Shown here: piece after piece, positions 28,089 through 40,300 of the stretch | How the letters are laid out: the number at the start of each line of letters is the position of its first letter | Position numbering within the stretch: the stretch's first letter is position 1 | NCBI GenBank assembly: GCA_900708905.1 | Contig: CAADRB010000038.1 | Span: forward strand, 1,176,385 to 1,240,384 | DNA from: Hymenolepis diminuta | Lineage: Eukaryota > Platyhelminthes > Cestoda > Cyclophyllidea > Hymenolepididae | Direction: 5' to 3' | Length of the DNA stretch: 64,000 bases | Translations under genes and position numbers: made by a program | The notes under the pieces: generated by a model | Database searches by the model: none | Told to the model about the DNA's origin: nothing | The model's input: only the letters and a program-made list of their open reading frames with translations

Positions 28089-28400
28089 GAAGGATGACTC
28101 TACGTATTTCCAGAATTACTCTTTATTCGCATCCTCACGAAACACCAATGAAGTGAAGTATTTATGTCCCTGTGACGCAAACCCCTATCTGTCATGTCTG
28201 AATACGTTTATCGATTTCCCCATATCTATAACAGCCCCGTTTCATTAAAGTTCACCTGCGCTCATGTCCTCACACTCATTCTTGCCCAGATGACTCATAA
28301 ATTGCCATTGTATTTCCATCTACACACACCCGCCAGTCATTTGCCGGCTCCTACGCTTTCCTTTCCTCTGTTCCTCAGCTCTTTCTCTCTCTCTTACTCG
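28089..28400 (+). repeat. Dispersed pyrimidine-rich repeat family B, copy 2
   Basis: Same block order and orientation as the copy at 7731 (gaaggatgac, tttatgtccc, tttatcgat, ccccgtttcatt, cacctgc, cttgcccagatgactc), ending in a C/T-rich tail with ctctctctct. The apparent 74-codon frame here is repeat-derived. Confidence 0.6.
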
Positions 28401-29444
28401 CTTGAATTCTTACTGTAGATTGTTCAAAAAGGTTAGCCTCGTCAATTCTTGGTGTTCTGCTTTTAAACTGTGGTTAACTCTTACAATTTGCATTTAGCAA
28501 TAGCGATTTCGTATTTTTAAATGAAAAAATTTTTAACTTTAAACAAAATATTTTTAAATCAGAATTTCGCAATAATATTTAAATTTAATTAATTAAGTGA
28601 TTTAGGTTAAAAACAAAATTTAATGCGAAAAACTTTACAATCGTAAGACAATTAAAACTAAAGTAACAGATTTTAAGTACATAACTTGGCTGAAAATAGC
28701 AGCGATTCATTTTGGCTCGATTTCTTATGACCGTTCCCAAGATGTTGACCTTAATCCCTCACAATCTTCCCAGTAGACTATTAAATATTCCATTTTAAAA
28801 AAATGTTCTACTTCATCTCCAATTTAAAATAATTTAAAAATTTTAGGATGAATGACTTTGTGATCATCCTTAAATGTGGCATTGATTATAAAAAGGCCAT
28901 CTCACAAGTTAATTTTGGCTTTATATTTTTGTATTGTTTTCCCATCACATTTGTTATGAATATGAAAACTTAATTCAGCCAACATTGTTTCATGAAATAT
29001 TGTTGGCTATGTGTTTCAGTCCAAACCAGAATTTAAAAACACGTTTATGTTACATAGCAATCACAGTTTGTCATTTTGTTTTAAATAATAAAGGCAATCA
29101 GAATTAATGAATGCATCAAAGTGTGTAAAGAAATGTTACATCTGAAAACTCTGACTAAGTTAAAGCAAAAAATTTGTTAAGAGAAATGTTTTAATTCGAC
29201 GCTAATTCCATGCCTAATCCACGTTTAATGATTGGAACTTGAAACACAAGTTGTAGACTTCATGTGCAGAGGCCTCATCACCCAATCAGCAATCATTATC
29301 CCTGCAGTGTAGCGTTGTTTGTATTCAAGGACTAAGCTTGTGGGTGGCATCTCATACAGAGCTCTGCTCACATAACAAATTCTTACTATCTCATCGCTTA
29401 CGGACCAATAAACCCTCTCCACTCAACGCCTTTCTTGTTCTCGC

Positions 29445-29590
29445 TACTTTAGGCGCAGCCTAACTGATTTCGAGAACAAATTTATAATATAGGACTCAGC
29501 TAGACGCTATTTGGACTGCTTAAGAGATGTTGCAGAGGCTTATTGGTGTAGCATTTGCTACAAAATCCTTCCAACCGTAACTGAATCAGT
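29445..29590 (+). mobile_element. Diverged copy of the LTR-like element
   Basis: Matches the right arm of the 15.9-16.1 kb palindrome (gctatttggactgctta, then gcttattggtgtagcat), in the same orientation, with insertions and substitutions. It is followed by a degenerate version of the leader that ends tgaatcag. It lies between MADD and VMAT. Confidence 0.5.
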
Positions 29591-31925
29591 TGCAAACGCC
29601 GTCAATCGTTCATCTTCCCGTCAAGTAATATTCATGTATAAATACACATATTATGAATATTTTCCACATATTCAATCCAAACAATATTGAAATGAAGAAT
29701 ATTTGCTTCAATAAAGTACCTTTATCACCCTTCATTTAGAATGGAAAGAGCTCAAGTAACTTCGAAATCAGTTGAACAATTTGAAGTCATCAAGGAGGAA
29801 AGTGAATGGCGCAGTTATGAGACAGCTTTCCCATTCTCCCTCCCAGCCAAAATGAATTAAATCGAATTAAGGTTTTACTGCTTCCACTGCTCACTTGGAA
29901 ATTCCATAATATAACAATAATAAACCTCAAGAATGTGCAAGATGATGCAACTGAAAACATACTTTTAAAAAAGTGACCAATAAGTATTAAAAAAAAAATT
30001 TTCTGATACATTTTTAATATTGCCATTGAAATATTTTAATAAAGTTACCATTTCCAAAAATCTACTTCATTTCAATATACTATACTTTTTAATTAATCCC
30101 TATAAAATTTAGTCTGTATCCCAACAAAATATTTTTCTCCCCCTTTATTACTTTCTCTTTAGTGTCACTGATCCACAACTCAATCCCTAAAATATAAATC
30201 CAGAACCGAAGCATCCAAACACTAAAAAAACTTTGTATTATAAAAGTCATAGAAGATATTTAACGATTAGATTTTAAAAGCTAGACCTACTGAGAAAAAT
30301 TTTAGTACCATCACACAAATTTAAGAGAAATTAAAACTCATAATTACTTTTTCAAAATTCTTAAGACATTTATAGTAATATAATAAATAATGAATAAATA
30401 ATAAATAATTGTAAACTGTGTTCACAATGCTTTTTATTCGTTTTGCTATGTTCATTTAAATTCTAATAGAACCATCCATGGCTTCATTTGTGTAAAATTT
30501 GACCAAATCAAAATAATTTTTGACGCATTTTGATTATACGTTAAAAAACATAAAGAACTTGATTGATTATATTTAAAACAGACTAGTTAAAAGGACTAAT
30601 ATTTTTAGAATTCTTCGATTCGTTTCTGTATTATAGAAGAGTAAATTTTGTAAGTTTAACCTTCACTTATATCCGATTCTACAATCTACCTGTTTACCAG
30701 ATACCGCTAGGCTAGCCTTGACCCATATCCGAAGAGAAAGAGACAAGACATGATGCAGTTGCTCAACAACATGATTACTTTTAACTAAACTATTTATAAG
30801 GGAGATAAAATTACCAACTGGACAGGGTGCCTGTTTAGACCAGTCGTCTCAATATTCGGACCAGCATGCACTGCATATTGATTAGGTTGGTAGGCTCTTG
30901 TGAATATGAATTGCCCACCCCGCAAAAGTGCACGAACTTTGTGTCCTTTTATCAACAAATGAGAAGAGCACTCATAGAATATTGAACTTTTGCAAGCGAA
31001 CGGAATTTGATATCCTTCCTCATTGTTAAGATTTTGAGCATAAATTCTATTATATTGAAGTGTATGAGATCATTCACTCACACAATCACAAAGATATAAG
31101 TACAAATTCTATACCTTTGACATATTTTATATAATCGAAGATAGTAAATTTAGACATTTAGACAATTCTGTTAACTGAGGTACCCTTAATATCTGACTGC
31201 TTAATAAATAGCTAGATTTTCCATGCTTAATCTCCCAGTTTAAAGTATACTAAGAGGAATTGAATGTGGCCATTCTGTCCTACGACTATAACGGCAGGTA
31301 GATTGCATTTGGCTTATTCAATATAAAGAATGAAACTTTTGGCTGCAGGAGTTAACATTATGGAAAGCAGCCAAAATCAGTCTACAATAAGTCCGACAAA
31401 CAATAAGAGAGGGAGGTCAAATAGATGTTGAGAATGAATTGAGGTACTAAAGAGTTCTAAGTCATTTAATATTTTTATCGCACTGTAAACAGATAGTAGA
31501 CTTCAATAGGATTATCGAGTATATAGCAGATGGTGGATTAAGTTGAAGACTGGTAGCTGTACAGAGAGGAGAACCAAAGGAAGAATTAGCATTTCTCCAT
31601 GCACCCAGTATGAAAAGAAGAAATACGTATTCGATTGTTGTAATTCAAGCATTTCGTCTATAGTTTATTCTTAAGAAAGTGGAGCACAATTAATGGTATA
31701 TATTTTTCAATTTCGCATTACTTGCATTGCTACTAACAAAACAATAGTAGCAAGTAAGTGTATGGTGGAGCATCATTTGAGTTTTTAATTAAGATGTTTA
31801 TAGAAATATTTACCGCAGATCATCATTTATCTTTTAATACTGGTTGTCAAAAGTAATAAATGATAAAAATTTGACAGTAGAGAAAAAAGCAAACCATAGA
31901 AATGTTTTTATTATCGGATAAGGCA

Positions 31926-31931
31926 TTTATT
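31926..31931 (-). promoter_or_regulatory. Candidate polyadenylation signal for VMAT
   Basis: AATAAA on the minus strand, about 120 nt past the VMAT stop codon. A second AATAAA lies at 31907-31912. In AT-rich DNA this motif is common, so the assignment rests on position only. Confidence 0.4.
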
Positions 31932-32049
31932 AAGTAGGTTGTTGCAAAAATGCACGGTGATTTAACAACGCAAAAGCTAACTAAAACGGACTTTAAAAGG
32001 GAAATTCAATCACTCTCGGATGACAAAGCGCTCTTATGAATCTGTTACA

Positions 32050-35000
32050 TCAGTCCTCTCCGTAGTTATATAACTTCTGACCACCTTCAGTCGGATCGTA
32101 ACCGAGAGTTCCTCCTAAGGGCTGACTTTTCAAGGCTTCTGCGTTTTTAGTGTCAGACATCCTTACTCTACCTTCCTTGAGGGGCTAAAAGGAAATTTTA
32201 AATATCGTTGAATTAATTTATACAGTAATATGAACCCATATCATCAGTATAACGATGGGTAGCCACTTATGCAATCATGGCTCAGTCCAGGAGGAAGAAA
32301 GTACAGCGCATATGAGCAACTTGGATATGTGTTACTGTTTAAGTTTGTAACTAGTCAGTAGTACATCAGTAAGTAGAGTTCACTCCCAGATACGAGCAAG
32401 CAGGCAAACAGCAAACGAAAGTTCGAAAAAAACAATTTTCATTCACATTCAAATAATTTTTACTTTTCTTCCCTCATATAAATATCCTTATAATAAGTGA
32501 ACATAATCTTACCTGAATTTCTGCACGGCTAGGCGGATTACGTAGCAATATCAACAGTGGACTGTATAGAGCAGAGAATATTGCGATCCCCCAGATTGTC
32601 CTAAAATATTTATTAGTGTGTATAAAAACATTTATAAGAAGGTCAAAACGTTGTTTAGAACATACCAACTAAATCCAGCTGACTGAGCCACGAAACCGCC
32701 TATTGCTGGTCCTAAAATTGTGTGTGTAACATTTTAACTTTAATTAGAACCATTGCTGATTCAAAGAGCTCTATTGAAATTAATCTACCTATAGCGAAAC
32801 CGAGACAGAAAGCAACATCGGCAATTGCATACACGCTGCCGTAGACTGCAACATGGCGGAGATCTACGAGGATACCCATTTGTGGCATCATTGAAGCGTC
32901 GACCATACCTAAGATTAGTGAAGAATTGAAAAATTAGTGACCAGAGGTACAACTGCTAGTGCATCTTCTGTATTATTCATTAAGTAGATAAAATACTTCA
33001 CACCAGGTATGATTCCAATATTCGAGGTGATCAAGTGTGGATAACAACGTACAACTGTATAGTCTATGATGATGATGATGATCCAGACATTGCATATAGC
33101 TAGCAGCAAAACTTCCAAATGTGCCAATATGCACACAACATTTTAAATCGTCCCGTTATCATGATATTTTACTAACAAGACGGTGGTTACCAAGAGGAGT
33201 ATAACATCTTCAAAAGAGAATTTTAATGTTCATTATGCTAGTAATTGTTGCAATTTATTAATGTAGCTGAATGATAGCACGTCCATCCTCTGTATTTTTG
33301 TATATTTAAAATTAAATAAATAAATGCAATCACCCATTGATAATCCGAGACCAAAGTTCGGTACTAAGAGATGTCCCAGCTGTGTACTGAATGGGATCTG
33401 GAATTTAAAAAATGTATTATTTTAGTGAATAAAAATTGATGAGACATTTAAAAGAACATAAGAAATGTTTAACTTATCTTAAGGAGTCTTATAAACTCAC
33501 ACAAAGAAGGCAAATACTACAGAGCAGCATTCCTAAGAGAGCGCTCAACCAATGCCCAATCTTATGGGCTACTATCCCAAAAATATTCGTTCCAAGGAGA
33601 TAAGAGACACTTGCAGGAAGAAAGGCGATTCCTTGTGCCCAGCTCTCCGCATTCATGTGTGCTTTCATCCACATTGGTAGAGACGGTTCAAGAATAGCAA
33701 TTCCAATATTTCCAAAAGTCAGTGCCCCTTAAGTGAATTAGATTGTGGAGATTATTTGTGTTATTGTGTTTTAGAAAGCGACAACCTAGTAGGCGATTAC
33801 CTGCAGCCACTAAAATGTAGGGATCTTTCATTAATTTGAGAATCGGGGCACCACGCTCATCCTCTGGGCGAATTGCTGGTTTTAATATTACAACTTGAAG
33901 TACTATAATAATAATTATTTTAATTTGTTAGCTCAGCTTAGTAAAAGGTTATACATTTTTAATAAATTTATTCGCATTACTTCCGTCAACTAAGGCAAGA
34001 ACTGCAAGAATCAGGAACGGTGCTCTTTTATCGATGAATTGGTAAGCAATGCCTCCAAAGGTTGGCCCAACTGAAAAGAAAATCAAATAGGTATTATCCA
34101 TTATTTCAAAATGGTTAATCGGACAAGTTCATTATCATATATAAATATGGTTATATATCAGGTACCTTGGGTCAATCGTTATAAATGTCGAATTTAAAAT
34201 GAGAGATATAGTGAACTAATGAAAGGCAAATTTGTTAGCCTATATTTATGATCAGATGACAAATGTGAATTTTTATCCTAACTAGAAAATTATTTTATGA
34301 ATAGTAACTGACGAGGTATATATATATATATATATCTAATAAGGAGCTTTGACTGCATATTTGATAAAAACAAAATCTGGTTTAAATTTCCGGCGTTCGT
34401 GATTATTGACCCATTTTCATTACTATTCCTCCATTATTTCATTTCGTACGGTTATTATTGAAATAAACACCAACGCAGATATTATAGCTTGATATTTATG
34501 AGCATTATATATCTCATAATCGAGAGATGTAAGGATTACATTTAAACCGTTTGTCATTAGCTTCAAGAAGGAGTACATTTATTAAAACTCTAAATGCTTC
34601 CTCTTTAAGTATTATTATCTAATTTTCATATTTGGATCCTTTTAGGAATTTTTTTTCCATCGAGTTAGAGTTTTTTCCGAAATATGCAAACGTTGGAGAT
34701 GAAAGTTATTATAAATTGCTATTTTAAATCTAAATTAACGTTGTACTTCTAATCGTTCCAAAGTTGATTTATGTAATTATAATAATTCATGACATTAATA
34801 ATGTATTAATACGATATTTAAAACAAAGTATTAATACAAATTTTACCTAGAACACCTAAAGCAAGACCGCTGAGTGCAGTTCCGAATGCTTTTGTTCTTT
34901 CCTTTTGGTCTGTGTAGAATGTTGCAATTGTTCCCATTCCTAAAGATGGGGGAAAGATTTCCTTAACTTTTATCCTCCATTTAAAATGAATAAAAGATTT

Positions 35001-37310
35001 AAAAAGTGAAAACCTGAGACACTGGAACAAGCAGACCCAGCTCCTTGGATAGCTCGAGCCACCAGGAGAACAGTGTATGATTCTCCAAATGCGAAAACTG
35101 TACATCGAAATTATATATTAAAATAATTTTCGCGTCATTGAATAATATCATAATTTTATTATATTTTCCAACTTTTCAGTGTTATTTAAACGTAAATAAA
35201 ATTTGTTTTTATTTATTATATTATTGTTAGCAAATATGAAACAGATGTTCAAAAAAGATTTCAACTTATTTCCAAGTTTTCAGAGAAAAGTGGTTCAAAA
35301 TCGCTTTTGAATGTGTGTGAAAATAAGTTTAAGTTTATTTGCAAACAGAAATTCCATGAATTTCGACTTACCAACTGTAGATATGAACATGATTAGAAAT
35401 CCCGAAAACATTGGGATGGAATATCCTATTCTGAAAGAATAGAAATAGAAACCGCTTTACATCTTAAATTAACCTGTCACAATTAACGTAAAATATACGC
35501 ATACGCACTGTAGTAAAGACTTGTAATGATATGTTATTCGAATATCTTAAGATAAATCTTTAAACAGAACATAAAATCTCCGCAAAAACAAACAGTTGAG
35601 CAGTACTAAGCAAATATTAAGAAGTCCATATGTGAAGTAGAGGATCGGAGACTTCTACTGAATACCAGCGCCGACGGATGGAGCAGAAGTTCAAACAGCA
35701 AAAGAAGCAGTATTTATGGGAAATGTAGAAGTCGATTTGTGACACACTATTTAATTGACTGCCTGGGCATTCTTCTTTATCTTGGTAAAGTGGTTATAGT
35801 TATGGATAAATCAGAAATTAACTAATATTCAGGTTATATTTTGATCTCAATAGACACGCTACGGTAAAAATCTCTTACATGCATTGAAAATAATTTGTAA
35901 TTTTTCCGCTTACCTGTTTGTAAGAGGCCCAATAAATGGGTTAACTATTAGTTGAACAATTGACTTTGATGCAAACAACATTCCAACTCTAAAATTCTCC
36001 CTCTCCATGTGTGACTGACGCATCTGAACAGCCAGTCTGGTGGCATTGAGATTACAATCCGATGCCAAAGTATCAATACGCTCCAATAACTTTCTAATTT
36101 GCAGTCTTTCAGTCGGAGAAGCCTTCGAGGGATCCAAAAAGTCTTCCATGGAAAGCGGAACATGGGCTCGACTTGACCAGGCCACTGGGGCCAGATGAAT
36201 AACGGCCTCGGAAAGAGTGCTCTCAAGAAGAGTTTTTGATGTGCAGTTCTCTGCAGTAGTATTTAGGATGGTGTTTACGAGACTTCGAGCTTTCGTTGTC
36301 AGTAAGAAACTCGGAATTATAGGGACTGGAAAGGTATGTAATAAAGATTTTTATCATACTTTTCACAAAGACGTATGGAAAATAACAAGTTTTCAAAAGT
36401 TATACAAGTTAGATCGGCTTGAGAACTTGTTTTAATCATTAGACATGCACAAATTAACAATGTTGAAAAGTACATAATAAATTTTCATGTAAAATAACTT
36501 TTTAGCAGCTTAATTAGTCTTCTGATGATTTTTTATTAATCGAAAGCCCTCCTTTTATATCCACTTTTCTTCTTTTATAGAGCAATAATTTCAGTAATTA
36601 CCGAGAGTGACGATCAAGTAGCTTTACACAAGAGATTTAGAAGAGTGAGATCCTGGATTTTTCTTGTTTTATTAAACCTTAAATCCATCTGCCATTAATC
36701 TTAATTATAACTTCAAGCCCATTAAGGGAAATGCTTTCAAACATTCATATTTGATAAGAGAATATCATCATAGAGTTTTCTGTTGAGAAACTGGGATTCA
36801 GCTATCACTTTACTAATGAGACTTAACCAGTACGGTTAGCTTTTTCTCTCACTGATTGTAACAACGTTAGATATCAAATCCATAAACTCTGTCTGTGCAG
36901 AAGAGCATGTTAATATCTGCTTCAATAATATTTAGATCTTAAGGAAAGGTTTCCTTCACCTTAAGTGCAAATCAAATCAACTTATACAAAATCAGACCAG
37001 TTTTTCATAAATCTTAAAATGGGCATTTGTTGCTAATACTTAAAAAGTATAATTTACTCATTCAGAATGAACGTATTTTTAAAGTAGATTCCTTTTTGGG
37101 ATTGACCTATGCAATATCTAGTAGTCTAAAAATATTATGCAATAATGTGTTAATTTTTAACTTGCCCACAGTTGTGAGTAGCATATTGTCGAGAAACAAA
37201 GCGATGGTTACAATCAGCAGAACAAGACCTCGTTTTGAAAAGACCGTTCGAAGTCGATCATAAGCTCTCTCAGTAAAGGTAGTTATACTTCCTTTAGTCT
37301 TTTCTTCCAT
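32050..37310 (-). CDS. VMAT: Vesicular monoamine transporter (SLC18 family), 13 exons
   Basis: Proton-coupled antiporter of the major facilitator superfamily that loads serotonin, dopamine and other amines into synaptic vesicles. Exons in gene order: 37166-37310, 36325-35914, 35430-35372, 35097-35014, 34939-34847, 34070-33981, 33893-33801, 33727-33501, 33397-33334, 32908-32789, 32711-32666, 32600-32513, 32184-32050. Phases all agree; 1656 nt, 551 residues (human VMAT2 514). Key residues are kept: D41 in TM1 (FLDNMLLT), K169 in TM2 ([10 protein letters not shown]), D426 (MVDASMMP) and D453 (YAIADVAF). The large lumenal loop after TM1 has three N-glycosylation sequons near 70, 75 and 142. [19 protein letters not shown] and [19 protein letters not shown] point to VMAT and not to the acetylcholine transporter VAChT. 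The ATG at 37310 (MEEKTKGS) lies 14 nt after a 3' splice-site-like sequence. Confidence 0.95.
34317..34335. repeat. (AT)n microsatellite
   Basis: A dinucleotide run inside a VMAT intron. Confidence 0.8.
36326..37165 (-). other. GC-AG intron (VMAT intron 1)
   Basis: The conserved sequence LLTTVVPIIP is restored only if exon 1 ends in ACT GTG G and the intron starts gcaagt, the classic GC-type donor. The acceptor is ctttccag and exon 2 begins TC CCT. Using the nearby GT (gtgggc) gives a premature stop. Confidence 0.75.
36712..36880 (+). repeat. Dispersed repeat family A, copy in VMAT intron 1
   Basis: Begins caagcccattaagggaaat, as at 17.56 kb, and has an aaccagtacggttagc segment like the ctagtgtgactggcc segment there. 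More diverged than the copies in MADD introns. Confidence 0.45.
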
Positions 37311-37324
37311 CCTCAATTACCTAC

Positions 37325-37340
37325 CTAAAAAATATTAAAA
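37325..37340 (-). promoter_or_regulatory. 3' splice-site-like sequence just upstream of the VMAT start
   Basis: A T-rich tract ending ttttttag lies 14 nt before the ATG. It could be the acceptor of a 5' UTR intron or a spliced-leader trans-splicing acceptor, which flatworms are known to use. The sequence alone cannot decide. Confidence 0.4.
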
Positions 37341-40300
37341 TTTTTTTCTGGTATAAGAATGCACAACCATACTACCTGTATTACCTGTCCAGTAGTTACT
37401 CTCTGGCAGTCAATATTCTCGAAAAGAACATAATAATAGGCACAATTTAATTTAATACTTCCTTCAATTACAAATGTATCATTATGTCAAAGGGGTGAAG
37501 TGTGGTATATTGTTGCATTGTCCCATCTGATCAAGACAATCCAATTGTCCATCATTACTTACGCTCTATCCCCTCTCCACCTTCTATTTTCACAGACAGA
37601 CTAATCTTCTGAGCTTTTATTAAAACCTATATCCAGTTCACATATCATTTATCTAGTCTTCGTTAAAAGTGCTCTACACTAGGGATTCTTAAGACAATTC
37701 CAGCTACCAGCAAATTGTCACTCCTCCTGCCTATATGATCGGCGAACGTTATGTTACTGAACCACTAAACTCCTCGTTTTATATCTGATTAGATTCGTTT
37801 ATATTATTTCACTTCAGAAAATTATAAGGGCGTGGGTAGAATTTGTGTTACAAAATATCCTGGTAGAATTTTCGATTTGCTGTTTAAGGAACGGATTATG
37901 TGGAATCGTCGAATATTGCTTGCAAGTCAATTTACTTCCAAATCCCCTCTCTTTAGCACGGTGAATTAATCCCCTGTTAATATCTTGAGCTTATGAAAGA
38001 TGATTAGTAGTCCTCTCCCCCAAATCCGCAGTTAATATTCATCTTAACAACAGGAGTTTCCATCAGAAGTTCGATTATTTTTCCTTTCTCAACCCATGTC
38101 TATTTTGGCATATTTAAGGACATTGATCTGATTTGATAGATATCTAAACTTCAGTCTGTATATTTATTTAGAAACATCTATTTATGATATGTTTGTTTGA
38201 TTAATAACTTATAGTTTTTCTTAAAGGTTAGTTATGATTAATTTCTAAAAGTCGAAAATGCAAATTAATGGAAGACTCACCTTAGATACAAGTACTCTAT
38301 CTATCTAACAAAAGATATTTATATTGGAATTTTGATGCAACCGAATTCTCATCAATAGCATCTTCTAATAATATCTAAGAGCCTTCCTGTCCTTAGGAAT
38401 GAAAATGCGCTAGGGACCTACCATACTAATTAATCAGTGAGTAGTCCTAGAAATGGTCCATTAAATTTGAATTTCGAAACATGAAGCAGTAAGTTAACCA
38501 CTGAGTAAATATTTTACAACCCGTGTCCACAAATCAAAGTCTTTCTTCTCAAAATCTTCTCCTCTTTCTTATTAGACTTTATAATGAAAAATTGTGACTG
38601 CCGCTTTGCAGTGGGTTACTCTATTAATATTTAAGCTAAAGCCCAAAACTTTTTCCTTTAATAGTCTTAGTCTTTGTCACTTAAGGTAATTGAAAGTCCT
38701 ATTTTTGTATTTGGCATTACCAGACTTAATAGTAATAGGTAAGTAGATCCCCTATCTATTCATTAACAATATAGTGGCCTATCTCTATGTCCTATCAACT
38801 TCTGACCGTATTCCGTATTACCCCATCCCCTGAATTTTACATGTTCGTTTCACTTGTTTTTAAATAGCGCACTTTTATGAACTGGCAGTTTAAGACAAAT
38901 GATGATGTCATCAAAAACCGCAGAACGCTTCCCTCATTGATAACTGATTCCACCTAAACATTTCTTAGCTTCCAGTAGTTATAAATTATAAAGTAGTCAA
39001 TTAGTTGGGTTGAATTAAACCAAATCCATGTGTAGTTATAAGTAAATGTTTACGTGTTTTTTATGTAACTAGCTATTTAAGTGGTCAATACCGTAGATAT
39101 AGACAACCTCAATTAGTAAAAAATTCCTTAAAAAGATAAATTGTGGGTTTTTGTGAAAATATCGATGTAGGTCAGTTGAAAGCTGTTGTTTCATTAAGTA
39201 AATACTTATTTTAAATCCAATTTTAAACATGGTTATCTAAAAAGCGAAAGCATTAAAACAACTGACAGTGCATGAATATTCAAATAGTTGAAATGTAAAT
39301 AGATGTTTTATATATGCCTAAGTTGACAAAAAATTGAAATACGAAAAAGAAATAATGATAGGAAATGCGATATTCTTACCTAAAACGATAGTGTTGTGGC
39401 CAAAGCAATCATTCAGTTTGTTTTTTTCTAAAGAAAATTTCTGGTCGCAATCTAATTGGTCGCTTTCGCATTAACACAAGAGCCAATGATCTTAAAGAAT
39501 CCCTTAATCGCATTGTGATAAATGCTACTTATATAATGTCAGTAGAAATGTTCCGAGATTGCGAGAAAGAGATTACATAGTTTATTCGTGAGTTTTATTA
39601 CGATGTAGATCATGCACCCGTTTACAATCTAACATAGCTTGATTATTGGTAAAATTTTAGATGAGAACCACTCTGTGTTCCTTTTCATACTCAGTTTAAT
39701 GTAAAATAATCAAAATTATATATATTTATATTTATATATGTGGTGGTATGAACATTAAAATTTCATTACGAAATTTAAGACCCATCTGCATTCATTTCGC
39801 TAAATAAACCTGCCGTCTGTCGATGAATGGGTAATAAAAAATCGATAAAATTAAAATGAGAAAAGACGATTAAACATTTTTTAAAGGAATTTTGCATGTA
39901 TGAAATATACTTATGACTGAGAGTTGGAAACTTGACCGTCTGATATTTACGTCCAATCACCAAAAGATGATTTATCTTCGTTTGTACAAACTAATCGCTC
40001 TAAAACTTGTAGTGGCAACGTATGTTACAATTTGCAGAAGTCAAAATGATCATCTATTTTCCCAAAATTATTCCATGACAATTATCACCGATATTTTCAT
40101 AAATGTTTTTGTTTATTTTCCCGGTAAATACTTCTAAAATTTCCTATTTTGAGTCAGTCCGATCACCTGAGACCGGTATGCCACTCAAGAACTGCGATCA
40201 AAAGACCTGAACTTCATTAGGTTATATCAAATGCAGAAAACACCAAACGGTTCACTCGCAGGATCATTGTGCCTTGGATGATCAAGCATTTGCTGTGGTC

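Larger units (their letters stand above)
25456..32049. other. Gene-free spacer between the convergent MADD and VMAT genes
   Basis: No exon-like conserved sequence was found. It holds a short gatat tandem near 25.5 kb, purine-rich segments at 25.7-25.9 and 26.65-26.88 kb, a repeat family B copy (28.1 kb) and an LTR-like fragment (29.5 kb). The rest is AT-rich unique-looking DNA. Open frames here are short, AT-driven and lack family resemblance. The MADD 3' UTR must begin at 25456, but no clear AATAAA follows closely. Confidence 0.6.

Noticed and set aside
28194..28418. Plus-strand 74-codon open frame
   Set aside because: Lies within repeat family B and reflects its C/T-rich composition.
29225..29422. 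Minus-strand 65-codon open frame next to the LTR-like copy
   Set aside because: No recognisable retroelement protein motif; too short to call gag or pol.
32050..37310. Vesicular acetylcholine transporter as the identity of the SLC18 gene
   Set aside because: The [17 protein letters not shown] and [10 protein letters not shown] segments match VMAT, not VAChT, which differs at these sites.
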